Made by a program: the position numbers and the translations under genes | Shown here: one piece after another, positions 1 to 10,879 of the stretch | Layout of the letters: each line of letters opens with the position of its first letter | Numbering within the stretch: position 1 is the stretch's first letter | NCBI GenBank assembly: GCA_030052745.1 | Contig: JANBVO010000031.1 | Location: forward strand, 372,001 to 436,000 | Origin: Pleurostoma richardsiae | Lineage: Eukaryota > Ascomycota > Sordariomycetes > Calosphaeriales > Pleurostomataceae | Length of the DNA stretch: 64,000 nt | Direction: 5' to 3' | The notes under the pieces: model-generated | The model's input: the letters and a program-made list of their open reading frames with translations, nothing else | Databases searched by the model: none | Told to the model about the DNA's origin: nothing

Positions 1-1212
1 ACCACGGCTTGTGAGACTTGGCGGCTCTCGGGGAATCTCCTCGGGGGGGCTCGTGCGAAAGTCGTGTTTACGTAGACGCTCGTATGTCTTCATGAACAAA
101 ACCTGGTACGCCTTGCTATCGTAGAAGTCGGTGCTAGACCCATCGGCCTGCACCTGGTTGGAAAACGTGTACGGCTGCGCCCACTTCAACTTCTTTTCGT
201 CCCTTTCGCCCACATCGGCGGCCGTTTCAAAGATTGGCATCTTTCCAAACAGGGTCGGGAGTTGAAGATTTTGTGGAAGGGTTTTAGTAAACTCGGAAGG
301 CGATGACGCTAGAAAACCTGTGACTGACTTCCCGCAGTCACGTTGTAGTGTCCAGGCCAAGATGCTGTAGTCCTCCTCTTGCTTCAGGATCTGCTCTTGT
401 AGTCGAACAAAAGCCTTTCCTCCCTCGCCGTACAGAAGAGGCATGTTGACACCGAACAAGCCCAGCAAGCAATACGCTTGGTCTTCCGGTCTTGTTGTCT
501 GCCTTGCTGATGCCCAAGACATTCTCTCGGCAACACTGCACGTCGACAGGCTCTTTCCTCGCAGGATATGAACCGGTATGCCGGTAGCAGCAGATATCTG
601 AGGGGCGAGGCTCTCCTTGGTTCCGATCTCCGTCCACTCTGTTGTATAAAACTCGACGATACTGGGGGCGAGAAGTTCCTGCAGAGTCCAACCCCGCGTG
701 AGCCATCGACTGCTTCCGAATTCTGTCACGGCGACCTTGGCTGAAGCAGATTTTGCAAGTGGCTTTCTCATCTCTATTTGTATCCAGTTGGTGTCGCCTT
801 CAACAACTGAGTTGGCTATCATCTTGTCGTAGGTTGCGTACAGTCTGCGATACAGTGCTCTTGATTCATCTGAAACGGCAGGCTTGATTGATACATCTTG
901 CAGGTATGCGTAGCAGATCGTTGAGCCCTGGTACCATTGATACATGGAGTTAATGGCTTCGGAGAGTTCAGCGCTGCTTGTTTTATCAATGCAGCATGTA
1001 CCGATCCATGCCCATTCGAAACCATCCTCAGCTGCTTTACGGCAGCAGCCGACGAGTTTTGTATAGCCTTTCTTGGATGGAGCAGCCCCGCTGTGAATGT
1101 CGTCAAAAAGCACCTCCTCATCCTCCCATGTATGGCTGAGGATCACATATGGGGGAATGTCGGAACCCAAAAAGTTTTTCAGTTTATGCGACGTGGTGTT
1201 GAGTAGTCTCAT
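1..1212 (-). CDS. HET-domain (heterokaryon incompatibility) protein, cut by the window edge
   Basis: An uninterrupted frame of 404 codons runs from an ATG at 1212 to the left window edge, so the C-terminus is missing. The N-terminus carries the HET signature in order: MRLLNT, then VILSHTWEDEEV near residue 25, then WAWIGTCCID and SMYQWYQGSTICYAYLQDV, and RGWTLQELLAP near residue 180. The tail of the domain, AYCLLGLFGVNMPLLYGEG, follows. This is the usual layout of fungal HET proteins, which act in the cytoplasm in non-self recognition and can trigger cell death after fusion of incompatible hyphae. Most family members have no known partner, so a specific incompatibility role here is inference. 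No intron is needed. The next gene, a zinc-cluster factor, is on the same strand about 800 bp upstream. Confidence 0.9.
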   Translation of the reverse strand, partial: MRLLNTTSHKLKNFLGSDIPPYVILSHTWEDEEVLFDDIHSGAAPSKKGYTKLVGCCRKAAEDGFEWAWIGTCCIDKTSSAELSEAINSMYQWYQGSTICYAYLQDVSIKPAVSDESRALYRRLYATYDKMIANSVVEGDTNWIQIEMRKPLAKSASAKVAVTEFGSSRWLTRGWTLQELLAPSIVEFYTTEWTEIGTKESLAPQISAATGIPVHILRGKSLSTCSVAERMSWASARQTTRPEDQAYCLLGLFGVNMPLLYGEGGKAFVRLQEQILKQEEDYSILAWTLQRDCGKSVTGFLASSPSEFTKTLPQNLQLPTLFGKMPIFETAADVGERDEKKLKWAQPYTFSNQVQADGSSTDFYDSKAYQVLFMKTYERLRKHDFRTSPPEEIPREPPSLTSRG

Positions 1213-2030
1213 GACTGCGTTGTTTGATACCAGAGCTCTTGAGAGCTCCTGGAAACGATGCCCTGGGCATGCCGAGGACAAGAACGTGTCGTAAGTCGAT
1301 GGGATGAGTCCGAGGAGATATCGGCTCGTCAATAGCCGATACGGTCTACAGAGCAGGGATGTTTCAGCCGCGAAACCCCGCTTCCATAACCGTACGGGGA
1401 TGGTAAATTCTCCGCACTGAGCAAGTTGTGCCGTCCCACAAGAAGTGAGAGACGAGAAGCATAGTCAGCTCAAAACCAATTCCTTTATAAATGTGTATCT
1501 ATGCTTTGCGACTTCCTAAAATTACTGCCAGTGATATAAAACTCAGAAGGATGTGACTGTTCGGGATTGGCCTATAGAAGTAGGAAGCCTGTGGATGCTG
1601 AAAGTTAATTATCTCACCATTGTCGATACTGTACCTGTTCAACACAGTGTGATCCACAATCATTTGAACACCACCATTAGTAGTCGACCTACTTCTTCAT
1701 AGGTAGTTTCAAGGATGACTGGCAGAAACACGTTGCATGTTTGTACCAAAGTCGACAGGGAGCCTAGGCTATCTAAAGGCTTACTGCTACCTACATACCA
1801 CTCTCAGTGTGCTCAGTCGAGTGTCTAGGGTACTTTATCTAATTGATTTCTTTATTACCCAGATAAACTCCTTACTAATCTCCAATCCAGCTCCGTGAAG
1901 AATACCATCGTCGAAGAGATCGATGATAGAAGAAGCCTGCTTTGGTGTGTTGAGGTGGAACAACACACTTATTTGCAGAACAACGAGTTCTGAGATGTGG
2001 ATATGGTACCTGGGTCGGTAGAGCGAGTGT
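1213..2030. other. Intergenic, no gene seen
   Basis: This lies between the start of the HET gene and the end of the zinc-cluster factor gene, so it should hold the HET promoter and the factor's 3' end. Short open frames here show no recognisable domain. The stretch near 1480-1860 is somewhat A/T-rich. Confidence 0.6.
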
Positions 2031-4130
2031 TTATGGGGCTGGAGCAACCCCTTCATAGCCTGGATCAAAGAGAATCTGCCAGAGCTGAGCATCGCTCACG
2101 ATCCCGGTGTCCTGGGACATCAGTGGTATCGATGTTGCATTTCCTGAGACGGCGGGGATGTTCGACACCTTAGAGTAATACCAATTCCGAGCCCACTCCC
2201 ACTTTTCGGCGTACATCGCGAGGTAGCCCTGTCCGTTTTCCAGAGTCCTCCGTCGTAGTCCGCTGGCGTGGTCGCCAGCTTCAAAAAAAGTGGCCATGCG
2301 TTGTATGATACCTGGGAAATCCACGGCCTGTCTTGCCGTTGACGAATCCCACTCCGGACCGTCGAGCATGAGCAATCTCGCGATGATGACATTTGTAGAG
2401 CTGAGGTGTGCGATCATGACAAAGGGCATCACGGACAAGACCTCCGGAGGCGCTAGAAGGAATGCATCATAGGAAGACTGTGCATACTCTAGGCATTTCC
2501 ACAGTCGGCGAGGCCTCGAAAATGTCTCATCAACCCGCTGTGTAGGTGGCTCGTAGATGGCTGGTTCGTACAATTGCACGAGGACGCTATGGTAGTGGCT
2601 TGAGAGGAGATCTTCTGATGTCAGAAAAGAAGCCAACTACGCAGAGCTCTGAACTTACGATTCGACTTCATATGCTCGGGCAGGTGACCCATCAGCTCAT
2701 CTAGTTCTTTGTGGATCGCAGCAATCGCCATGGCATGCAGTCTGTGTGTAATTTGATGCTGGTCTGTATCAAGGACCAGTCTATGTGCTTTTGCACCCAG
2801 TCGCTGTAGTCGAGTAACTTGCACAAGGAGGTAGTCTGTCTGATACTCTCGTGAATCTAGCAGCTCCTTGCAGCACTGATCTAGATGGGTTGTGTATTCT
2901 AAATCCGGTATTCTGCCGAAAAGGTTCGAAACTCTGGACCAGTGATTAGCACGTTGCACAACGCTCTGGGTTTAGGCAATCTCTTACACAGAGGTCACAT
3001 AAAATAAACCAAGGGCAGCCCTTCTATCAGAGTTTGTTTGCTGGGGTCGAGCATTGATTCCATCCCGGCCCGGCAAGACGGCGGCAGCATCCAGTAAGGT
3101 CTTGGGCGCTCCATCCGCATTCGGCGGTGACCTATGCAATCCTAGAGCACCGAGCAATCCTCCAGCTAGCTGCAAGAGATTGATATCGTATCCTTCGACA
3201 AAGAAATTGAATTCTCTCCTGCACTTTCTCTTAGCAAGAGCGATCCAGGTTGGTCTTCTCGACCAGATATGGACTTACCAAGCAACAAACACGAGAATTG
3301 CCTGCAAGAATTCTAGTCGCTTCTCGTTAAGTACTACGATATGATGAGATATAGACTCTCGAAACCACTTGTCGCCAGCAGCCCTCACTCGGTATGACTG
3401 ATGACGACAGGTCAGGAGGATAGTTTTCAGTAGAAACGGCTGCTCCTTGTACATGTCATCGGCATGACGGTGTGATACAGGGACGAAGGGAAATTGAGGG
3501 GAAAAGTCCTCCTTGTATTCCTTCAGCGCCTGGTCTGCCTCTTCAGTGGACAACTGAAGACCGGGGGCAATATCAATGCATTGATGGCGATCAACGTGTC
3601 GATCATTTGAGGAAGGTGGTGGATCTGTGCCTTCATCATTGGCGATTTGAATGGACCTGGATTTCTGTTCTTTGCCGAGGGAGGCCAGGGAACTTTCCGG
3701 TGAGATCTGCAATTGACGCGAGGAGGAATCTCGAGGAAGAGGTTTCTGTTTCCGAAGGAAATTGTTCTCGGTCAAGAGGGACATTATTCCGTCTATACGC
3801 TGCTCCAGAGTTGCAACGCGACTTGGGAAGACCTTGTTAGCAGATATGGGCGGTTTCGTGAACATAGGCAGTATACCTACCGGGACTTCCCCCTTTTCGC
3901 CCTTGCTCGAGGCGCAGGGATAATGCACTTGAAGTTGTTTTTCGAACATCTAGACCGATAATCAACGGTGAGCATATGGAATTTATAGATACTGCTCTGT
4001 CACCGAACCTTTGACATGCTTGATTGTTTAACCATGTGCATTTGATCTTCGAGAGAGCGCAATTCTCACAGGCCTTATTTTTGCTGTTGACGGGAGGCGC
4101 CCTAGCAGGGGGATTGGCAGCCAACTCCAT
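2031..4130 (-). CDS. Zn2Cys6 transcription factor with fungal-specific middle region
   Basis: Six exons give about 607 residues: 4009-4130, 3881-3949, 3279-3821, 2988-3218, 2659-2933 and 2031-2614. All junction phases agree. The zinc cluster is split by the first intron: CENCALSKIKC in exon 1, then CQRC completed across the junction, then SKNNFKC. This gives the spacing C-x2-C-x6-C-x7-C-x2-C-x6-C. A basic linker (RARAKRGKS) and RVATLEQRID, a typical short coiled coil, follow. The rest looks like the fungal-specific transcription factor region (GLFYVTSVV..LFGRIP, TDYLLVQVTRLQRLG). It should be a nuclear, CGG-triplet-binding regulator. It is transcribed away from a DHA2 transporter across a shared 543-bp region, which suggests but does not prove that it controls that transporter. 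The exon 4/5 junction is the least certain; the last intron is short (44 nt). Confidence 0.85.
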
Positions 4131-4673
4131 GACTCGAACAATGGCCGAATACTTAGTACTAGGTCAAGTGGCCTGCCGCTGTACGGGCCCGCATATGTGC
4201 CTCAAGAGCTTTCTAGGAAGGTGACTCTGTTTTCGAGGAGCAGATTTTCGTTCGGGGTCAAGCTGCTGTCCGAAGAAATAGGGATGTCGTTGCAAAAAAG
4301 TGGACTCAAGGTCTTCTGATTGGCTGGCATCGGAGGTCGGAAGTCATCTTGCGGCCCGAAGGGCGAGTTCTCGGTCAGTGACCCGTCAAGAAGGGACTAA
4401 GACAATAGTTCATGCGATGATGCCGACCTATCGGGTGTTATTTTGATCCCCAACGCCCCGAGAAATGAAGTCACTTCAGGATATTTGACGGTACTATACT
4501 CCGTAGACATCTGGTGTAAAATTCGTCTGTTCTCCATGATCTTCTTGTATATTGTTAGTATTCGATATCTCTACTATTTCTCTGCTTGAAGTGCAGAATT
4601 TCTCTGGCAGAGCCATCTTCGACCATTATCAAGATCTAGAACGTCTCATCGGACGGCGGTCCTTGTGGACGAA
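4131..4673. promoter_or_regulatory. Shared divergent promoter of the zinc-cluster factor and the DHA2 transporter
   Basis: This 543-bp region separates two start codons pointing away from each other. It contains CGG-N4-CGG at 4331-4340 and a CGG-rich stretch at 4650-4659. CGG triplets are what Zn2Cys6 factors bind, but no spacing preference is known for this one. An intact open frame does not cross the region. Confidence 0.5.
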
Positions 4674-6739
4674 ATGTCGACAACATCTGAAATGACTTTG
4701 AGTCAATCCATGGCTGACGATGCTGCTATACCGCCGCGACTCCACGGCGAGAACATGAGTTCCGAGGATCGAGATTTGCCAGAGGCTGCAAGCCAGTCGC
4801 GAGACGCTGTTATCGCTTCAACAACCGGCGAGAAACAGCGAACACAAGCCGAAGAACCTCATGTTTATCCCAGCGGTCCTAGGCTTGCCCTGATTTGCGT
4901 CGGTCTCGGGCTCGCAGTGTTTTGCCTCGGGCTTGTAAGCCACCAGTAACATCCACGCCTCTCCACAAGTGCCTTTCTAACGAGTTTCTGTACCCTGTAG
5001 GACCGCTCCATCCTTGCCACGGCCATCCCAAAGATCACCAGTGACTTCGACTCGCTCAACGACGTAGCCTGGTATGGCTCGTCGTACCTCCTGACGACCT
5101 GCTGTTTCCAGCTCATGTTCGGCAAACTCTACGCGGAATTCAAGACAACATGGGTATTCCTAGTCGCGCTTGCTTGGTTCGAATTAGGATCGCTCGTGTG
5201 CGCTGTGGCTCCCAATTCCATCGCTCTCATCATCGGGAGATCCATAGCTGGAATCGGTTGCGCGGGCTTGCTGTCGGGCGCGCTGATCATCCTCGCGAGC
5301 AGCGTGCCTTTGCACAAACGTCCGATCTACACTGGATCTATCGGCGCCATCTCCGGCATTGCACAGATTATCGCGCCGACACTTGGAGGTTGGCGGGCCC
5401 TTCCTATGGATACATCATCAGTGCTGGCTCAACTAATACGGCATCATTCTAGGTGTCTTTACCGATCATGCTACGTGGCGGTGGTGGTAGGTGTCGCATT
5501 CCTCATCCTTTGGGGACAGGTTGCTGACTTGTTAAGTTTCTGGATCAATCTCCCCTTAGGCGCAATCACAGCAGCTGTCGTGGTTTTTGTGAAGTTTGCC
5601 ACCAAGCCCACACAGAGCCACATTACCGGAATACGCACCTTTGTCTCGAGGATCGACCTTTTTGGGACCCTCGTGTTCATGCCTTCTGTCGTTTGCCTCT
5701 TGCTAGCTCTTGAGTGGGGCGGCACAACATACGCTTGGAGCAATTGGAGAATTATCTTGTGTTTTTGTTTGTTCGGTGTTCTGGGTGCTGCTTGGGGCTA
5801 TATCCAATACCGACGTGGTGATGACGGTACACTTCCCCTGCGCATAATCCGGCAACGATCTGTCGCCAGCGGGATGTGGTTCACCCTGGGCATGAGCGGT
5901 GCTCTCTTCATCGTCACATACTACGTTCCAATATGGTTTCAATCAGTCCATAACACAACGGCGCAGCAGTCCGGAATCAACTTCTTAACTGCAACAGGAG
6001 GTATGACGTTGGCTGCCATCTTGGGCGGCGTAGCGGTAAGTTCCGTGGAGATCTGTGAAGCTCGAGAAAGCTCGTCCGTCGCTGACCTTGTCAGGCGTCT
6101 CACATTGGCTATTACGTACCGCAGATGCTCCTGAGCTCTTTGGTCACATCTGTTGCTGCAGGTTTAATCTATAGGTATCAACTGGACACAACCACCGGAT
6201 ACTGGTATGGTCAGACCGTCAAGAATTCCACGATTTCCGTGCGCTTACATCTCGCTAGGGTGGGCACTCTCATCATGTTTGGTATCGGGGCTGGTTCGGG
6301 CCTGCAGATGCCTCTGACGGCCGTGCAGACTGTCCTCAAGGGCGCAGACATCTCTCTTGGCACCTCGGTCATTGTCCTTGTGCAGACAATCAGCGGCACA
6401 ATCTTCCTCGCTGTGGGACAAAACCTCTTCCAAGCCAAGTTGCTAGACGAACTTCCCGTCACGGCTCCGCAGGTCGATCCCAGGGTTGTCGTGTCAAACG
6501 GTGTTTCCGGGCTTGTGGCGTTGATAACCGAGAAATACGGCGCAGCAATGGTGGAGGGCGTCCTGGAGGCATACAACGCCGCCCTGAGAAAATGTTTCAT
6601 GGTGTGCATTATCCTGGCTTCCACCACGATTCTCGGGGCGGCGGGAATGGAATGGAAGAACGTGAAGCGGGAGAGCACTGCACAGCAGGATCCGAGGCAA
6701 GAAGAAGCAGAATTGGTGAGGATACCCTCGGCAATCTAA
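4674..6739 (+). CDS. MFS transporter, DHA2 (14-helix drug/H+ antiporter) type
   Basis: Six exons give about 590 residues: 4674-4934, 5001-5388, 5453-5486, 5537-6035, 6095-6204 and 6259-6739. All phases agree. I chose the ATG at 4674. A hydrophilic N-terminus of about 70 residues is followed by LDRSILATAIPKITSDF (motif D type), GRSIAGIGCAG, GSIGAISGIAQIIAPTLGG (the antiporter motif C region) and TWRWCFWINLPLG, all typical of fungal toxin and drug exporters. C-terminal helices include GIGAGSGLQMP. It is expected in the plasma membrane exporting small toxic molecules; the substrate cannot be read from sequence. The intron at 6205-6258 is 54 nt, a multiple of three, and free of stops. It is inferred because removing it restores GYWVGTLIMFGIG. 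The gene is divergent from the zinc-cluster factor. Confidence 0.9.
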
Positions 6740-7899
6740 CCGTACCACCACTGCCGGGTTAACGTCACAAGAAGACAACTTATGTTGGTTTGGAATCAAC
6801 TTGATCAACCCCTCAAGGAATGAAGTTCTAATAGCTGTGTAGTAAGAATTTCGATTGCGCTTTGTTACCTGGCTTTCAACGTTTCATAATCATATATGTA
6901 TATGTCACCACCATTACCAGTAAATAGAATGGGGAGACCGATATCTCGTCAGCATTGGATTACACTTCTTACTTCTCCAATTACAGAATCTTCTCTTAGA
7001 TCACGATCACCCAGTCGATTGCTCAACCTACACCGTCATCCTATCGTAGGACTAAAACATGAGGACCCAGCTTGACCTAACGTTAGACGTCTAGGTTGGA
7101 TCGTAACACCTGCCTCTTGGCACTGAAGCTAGTGTTTGCAGGGTTGTCACGCTCGGTCCCCTCTGAGTCGCTCGGAGAAGGATCTCTCTGGAGAAGCGGT
7201 CCGCTCTCTTCGTCAGAGACAATAAGGTCTTTATCGCTGTAGGCCGGCAGCCCCGAGCGTATGTAGATGGAGATGGTTTCCGTCGGTGCGTATGGCGCAG
7301 CCGCGTTCGCATTAAAAGAAGATGCGCGAGCCGTTTAGGGAGAAGGGGGTCTACGCATTGCAGAGAGGGGAGAAGATGTCGGCGGGTAATGATGGGGGAG
7401 AAGAAGTTGAGGGAATGAGGCCCACCGGCCGCTGAGAAAATGGCGGGGTATAGCAATCGTCACGGCGTCCTACTAAGATGGTTCTGCGGGGCTTGCAGGC
7501 CGCAGGGATCTCGCAAGGCATTCTCGACATGGATGATCTACCCTACCTGTAGCACCTAAAGCGTCTACTCGCGATCAGTACGGATAGAGTGCTCGTAAAC
7601 ATTAATAGAGCGCTATATTTCAAGCCCATTTGGTGCTGATGAACATGGCCTTGGCCCGAAAGGGTGATTCCGCCTATTAGCCGCTAATGGATTAGTATGG
7701 ATTAGTCATGATGGAGATGCTACGACTTCATGGCTCACCGTCACGTTGACAAGTAAGTTCACTGACGATGCTGAGACAAGAGGAAATGAGTTAAAGTTTT
7801 CCCTTCTTCAAGGCATCTACTTCCACAAACAAAAAGTTGAGACTCAGACGCAATTCTTGCGCTCCATTGCCGTCAGAACGTGGGAGACCCTTGATCGAT
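6740..7899. other. Intergenic between two transporter genes
   Basis: This 1.16-kb stretch follows one transporter and precedes the next on the same strand, so it should hold a terminator and a promoter. A minus-strand open frame at 7091-7456 has no recognisable domain and I do not call it a gene. Confidence 0.6.
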
Positions 7900-9880
7900 A
7901 TGCACCGACACGAAGACGGCCATCCAGGCCACCAGCCACCTGATGAAGCCGAAGGCGTCTGCGCAGATGCCGACGGTGAGGTCCTCGGTCGTCGTACTTC
8001 GACCTTGGAGGAGGTTCCGACTCTGGTGCCTCCGCCCGGCTTCCCAGGCATGCCCGTGACTCGACGCAGAAGTACCGCTTCCCGAGCTACTGTTGGGGAT
8101 CATAGGCACTCGGAAGATCTTGATGCCTTGGTTCAAAGTGCCTCTAGAGTCAGCCAGTACCACTCGTGGGAGAGAGGGGAGCCACAGGACCATGCGTTCG
8201 AGTTGGCCGCTATCCAATCGCCCGGCGCTGTTAAGCCGGGACCGGAGAGCACCATCCTCGAAGTGCCACCAACCTTCAACACACCCGTGGCGACCAGACC
8301 GGGGTCCCTTATAGCAGGGCGAAGGCCTATTGAGGCCCTGCCATCCGATTCATCGTCTAGGTCACCTACCAGAGCCGAGCATGAGCTAGGTGTTGGGCAG
8401 TCGTATCCTGACATCGGCGTGATCAAGTCGACTCGGGGAGCTGCGATTCTACTCTGCACATGCGGTGCCCAGTTGATGGACAATGTCTTTATGACAGGTG
8501 TGAATATCGCTCTTCCTGCAATCCAGAAAGAGTTCAAAGTTCCCGGTGGCGATCTGCAGTGGCTCTTAGCTGCTTATACACTCACATTTGGTGGTTTCTT
8601 GCTGCTCTGGGGAGTCTTAGCAGATAGATATGGAAGACGAACCATCTTCTGCGCCGGCATGTCTATTTTGAGTATCTGGACGCTAGCAAATGGCCTTTCA
8701 ACATCCTTCATTCAGCTAGCGATCTTTCGCGCGTTGCAGGGAGTCGGCGCAGCCGCCACGGTTCCATCAGCTGTCGGTATCATCAGTAATTATTTTGTCA
8801 CCAACGATCGCACAACGGCTTTGACCATTTTTGGAGCCGCTGGAGCTGTTGGTTTCTGTCTTGGGCTTATCTTCGGTGGCTTTCTCACATCTTCGCTTGG
8901 CTGGCGTTACGTCTTCCACATCTCCGTGAGTGTGACAGCCGTGTTGGGCATCCTTGGCTGGTTCGTTCTGCCCAAAGATAGAGTCGATGGACAGGTGCGA
9001 CCGAGGTTGGATTTTGCTGGCGCTGGCTTGTCTACCACCGGCCTTATCTTGCTGAGCTTCGTGCTCTCCAGCGGAGGCGAGTATGGCTGGGGCAAGGCTT
9101 TCATCATTGTCTTGCTCGTGCTCAGCATTGCGCTGATCGGTTTCTTCGCCTTTGTGGAGAAGAAGGTTCCAAATCCTATAATGCCGCTTTCGTTATGGAG
9201 GCTTGAAAACTTCGCAGCTCTGTGGATTGGAGGTGCTGGTAAGTTATCGTATTTAGCTCACAGTTCGGACGTCTCTACTAACATGAGAGCCAGTCGCGTT
9301 TAGCGGCTATCAGACAACCATCTACTACACTACCTTGATTGCCCAAGAAGTTAACGAGCTCAGTGCCGGCCAAACCGCCATCAGGTTTCTACCAATGGGT
9401 TGCATAGGTCTGATGACAAGCCTAGCAATGTCACAGATGCTTCAGCATTTCAACACTAAGTTTCTACTGGTCGTGGGCATGGTCACCTGTACCCTCGCGC
9501 CCATTTCCTCAGCTCTGATCTCGGAAGAGGACAAGAGCTTCTGGAAGCACGTTTTCCCGACTACCATCATTAGCGTCCTGGGATTAACCATAGTATACTG
9601 CACCATCACAGTGGTTCTCTTGGCCTCCGTGCCCACGAACGTGAAGAGTCTCTGTGGCGGAATGATCAACACAGCCTTCCAGATCGGCAGCGGCGTTGGA
9701 CTTGCGCTCACAAGTGCTGTCGTGCAAGCCGTAGAGTCTAGCAAAGGCCATGACTTGCTGCACCAGTATAGGACGGGTTTATGGTGTTGTGCTGGCCTAG
9801 CGGGGGTCGGGATGTTAGCGAGTGTCATTGGAGTCAAAAACGTCGGTCGGTCACACATTAACCCTGCTGTTGGACACTAA
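7900..9880 (+). CDS. MFS transporter, DHA2 type, with long hydrophilic N-terminus
   Basis: Two exons (7900-9238 and 9294-9880, intron 55 nt) give 641 residues. The open frame extends upstream to 7837 but without an ATG; the first in-frame ATG is at 7900. About 190 polar, probably disordered residues precede the first helix. Membrane motifs then follow: LMDNVFMTGVNIALPAIQ, LQWLLAAYTLTFGGFLLLWG, the motif A loop LADRYGRR and RALQGVGAAATVPSAVG. These match the DHA2 branch of fungal multidrug or aminotriazole-resistance transporters. The second exon supplies the last helices (GYQTTIYYTTLIAQ onwards). It probably exports small molecules at the plasma membrane; the substrate is unknown. It is in tandem with the preceding DHA2 gene, but the two sequences are clearly different, so this is not a recent duplication. 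Confidence 0.9.
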
Positions 9881-10489
9881 GCGAGGCTTAAGTGTTTCTA
9901 GTGATCGTGATATCTTGGCTTCGCTTCATATACTCTTCTAATTTATTCACTCAGAAGTAAGCAGTCATATTAGTCTGGATCAGAACAATGAGGACTGTTG
10001 CATGGTTATCAGATATTGGCAAGTGTCGAGCGTTCTGCGGTGTCGCTCGTCCTGTCAGCATATCATGATATTTCTTAACGCGTCAAGTTGATGACGATGC
10101 GAGTACAGCCCCAAATCAGCCAAGTTTCTTCTGATACTGGCGGCGGTGGTCGGCTGTTATGGGGCCTATAGCCGCAGAGAAAGCAATGCTCCGCCTTTGA
10201 AAGTCAAGTCACATCACTGAAATCAGTAGCACGGAAGTGAGGGACTGGTAGTTCAAAGAATTGAAGAGCACGAGACAGTGCGAATAGAACTCCGAGGACA
10301 TTCCACGACTAAAGCTCACTCGCTCAAGAATAATCAACCACCTCGCTTGACCCTGAGAATGATACGTAAACGAAAGTATTATAACACTGACACATCCGGT
10401 GTGACCCAGGTCGTCTTGATGCTGGCACATTGTCGGGCATTTGTGATGTCGTTGTTGCTGTTCCTCCTCGTATACCGCCAGTGCTTGTT
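9881..10489. other. Intergenic, convergent gene ends
   Basis: This lies between the 3' ends of the DHA2 transporter (plus) and the 2EXR gene (minus). Only short open frames without recognisable features are present. Confidence 0.6.
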
Positions 10490-10879
10490 TTACCGCAGCT
10501 CATAAACCATCAACTCCCCAGGTATGGGTGCATTGCCTGCACTGCCCACGAAGCTCTGCCATATGTCCCCATTAACGCGCTGCCAACTCAGCAGTTCTTC
10601 GATATATTGGCTGACTTGGGTCCATTGGGGAGGGACAGTTTGATGGGTGACAGTGATGCTAACACTAGGCACGTTTGTAGTTCTACCTACCCACCTATCC
10701 CGCTGAAATCCAATGCTTGGAGACCACCGTGATCTCCCTATATGTAAATTGCCATTCACGTCAACCACTGCGATGTCTTCCTCTCGGTAGCTGCCGAGAT
10801 ATTCGCATGCTCGGCATTGCCCAATGTTCTGCGTGGACGCGTTCTGGGGATCTGGATGTTGCCAATGTTGACACCGGCC
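10490..10879 (-). other. Possible C-terminal part of the 2EXR gene beyond an in-frame TAG
   Basis: Directly after the TAG that ends the 2EXR frame at 10880, the same frame stays open for about 130 codons to a TAA near 10490. The residues look protein-like (CRACEYLGSYREEDIAVVDV and so on). A 57-nt or 72-nt GT..AG intron starting at GTGATT just before the TAG would remove the stop and keep the frame, but that donor is weak. Alternatives are a recent nonsense change or a chance open frame. Confidence 0.4.

Noticed and set aside
2964-2987. 24-nt GT..AG segment in the zinc-cluster factor
   Set aside because: It is too short to be spliced. The 54-nt intron 2934-2987 uses the same donor, has a CTAAT branch site and keeps the frame.
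7091-7456. 121-codon minus-strand open frame between transporters
   Set aside because: It is Arg/His/Leu-rich with no family resemblance and no convincing start context.
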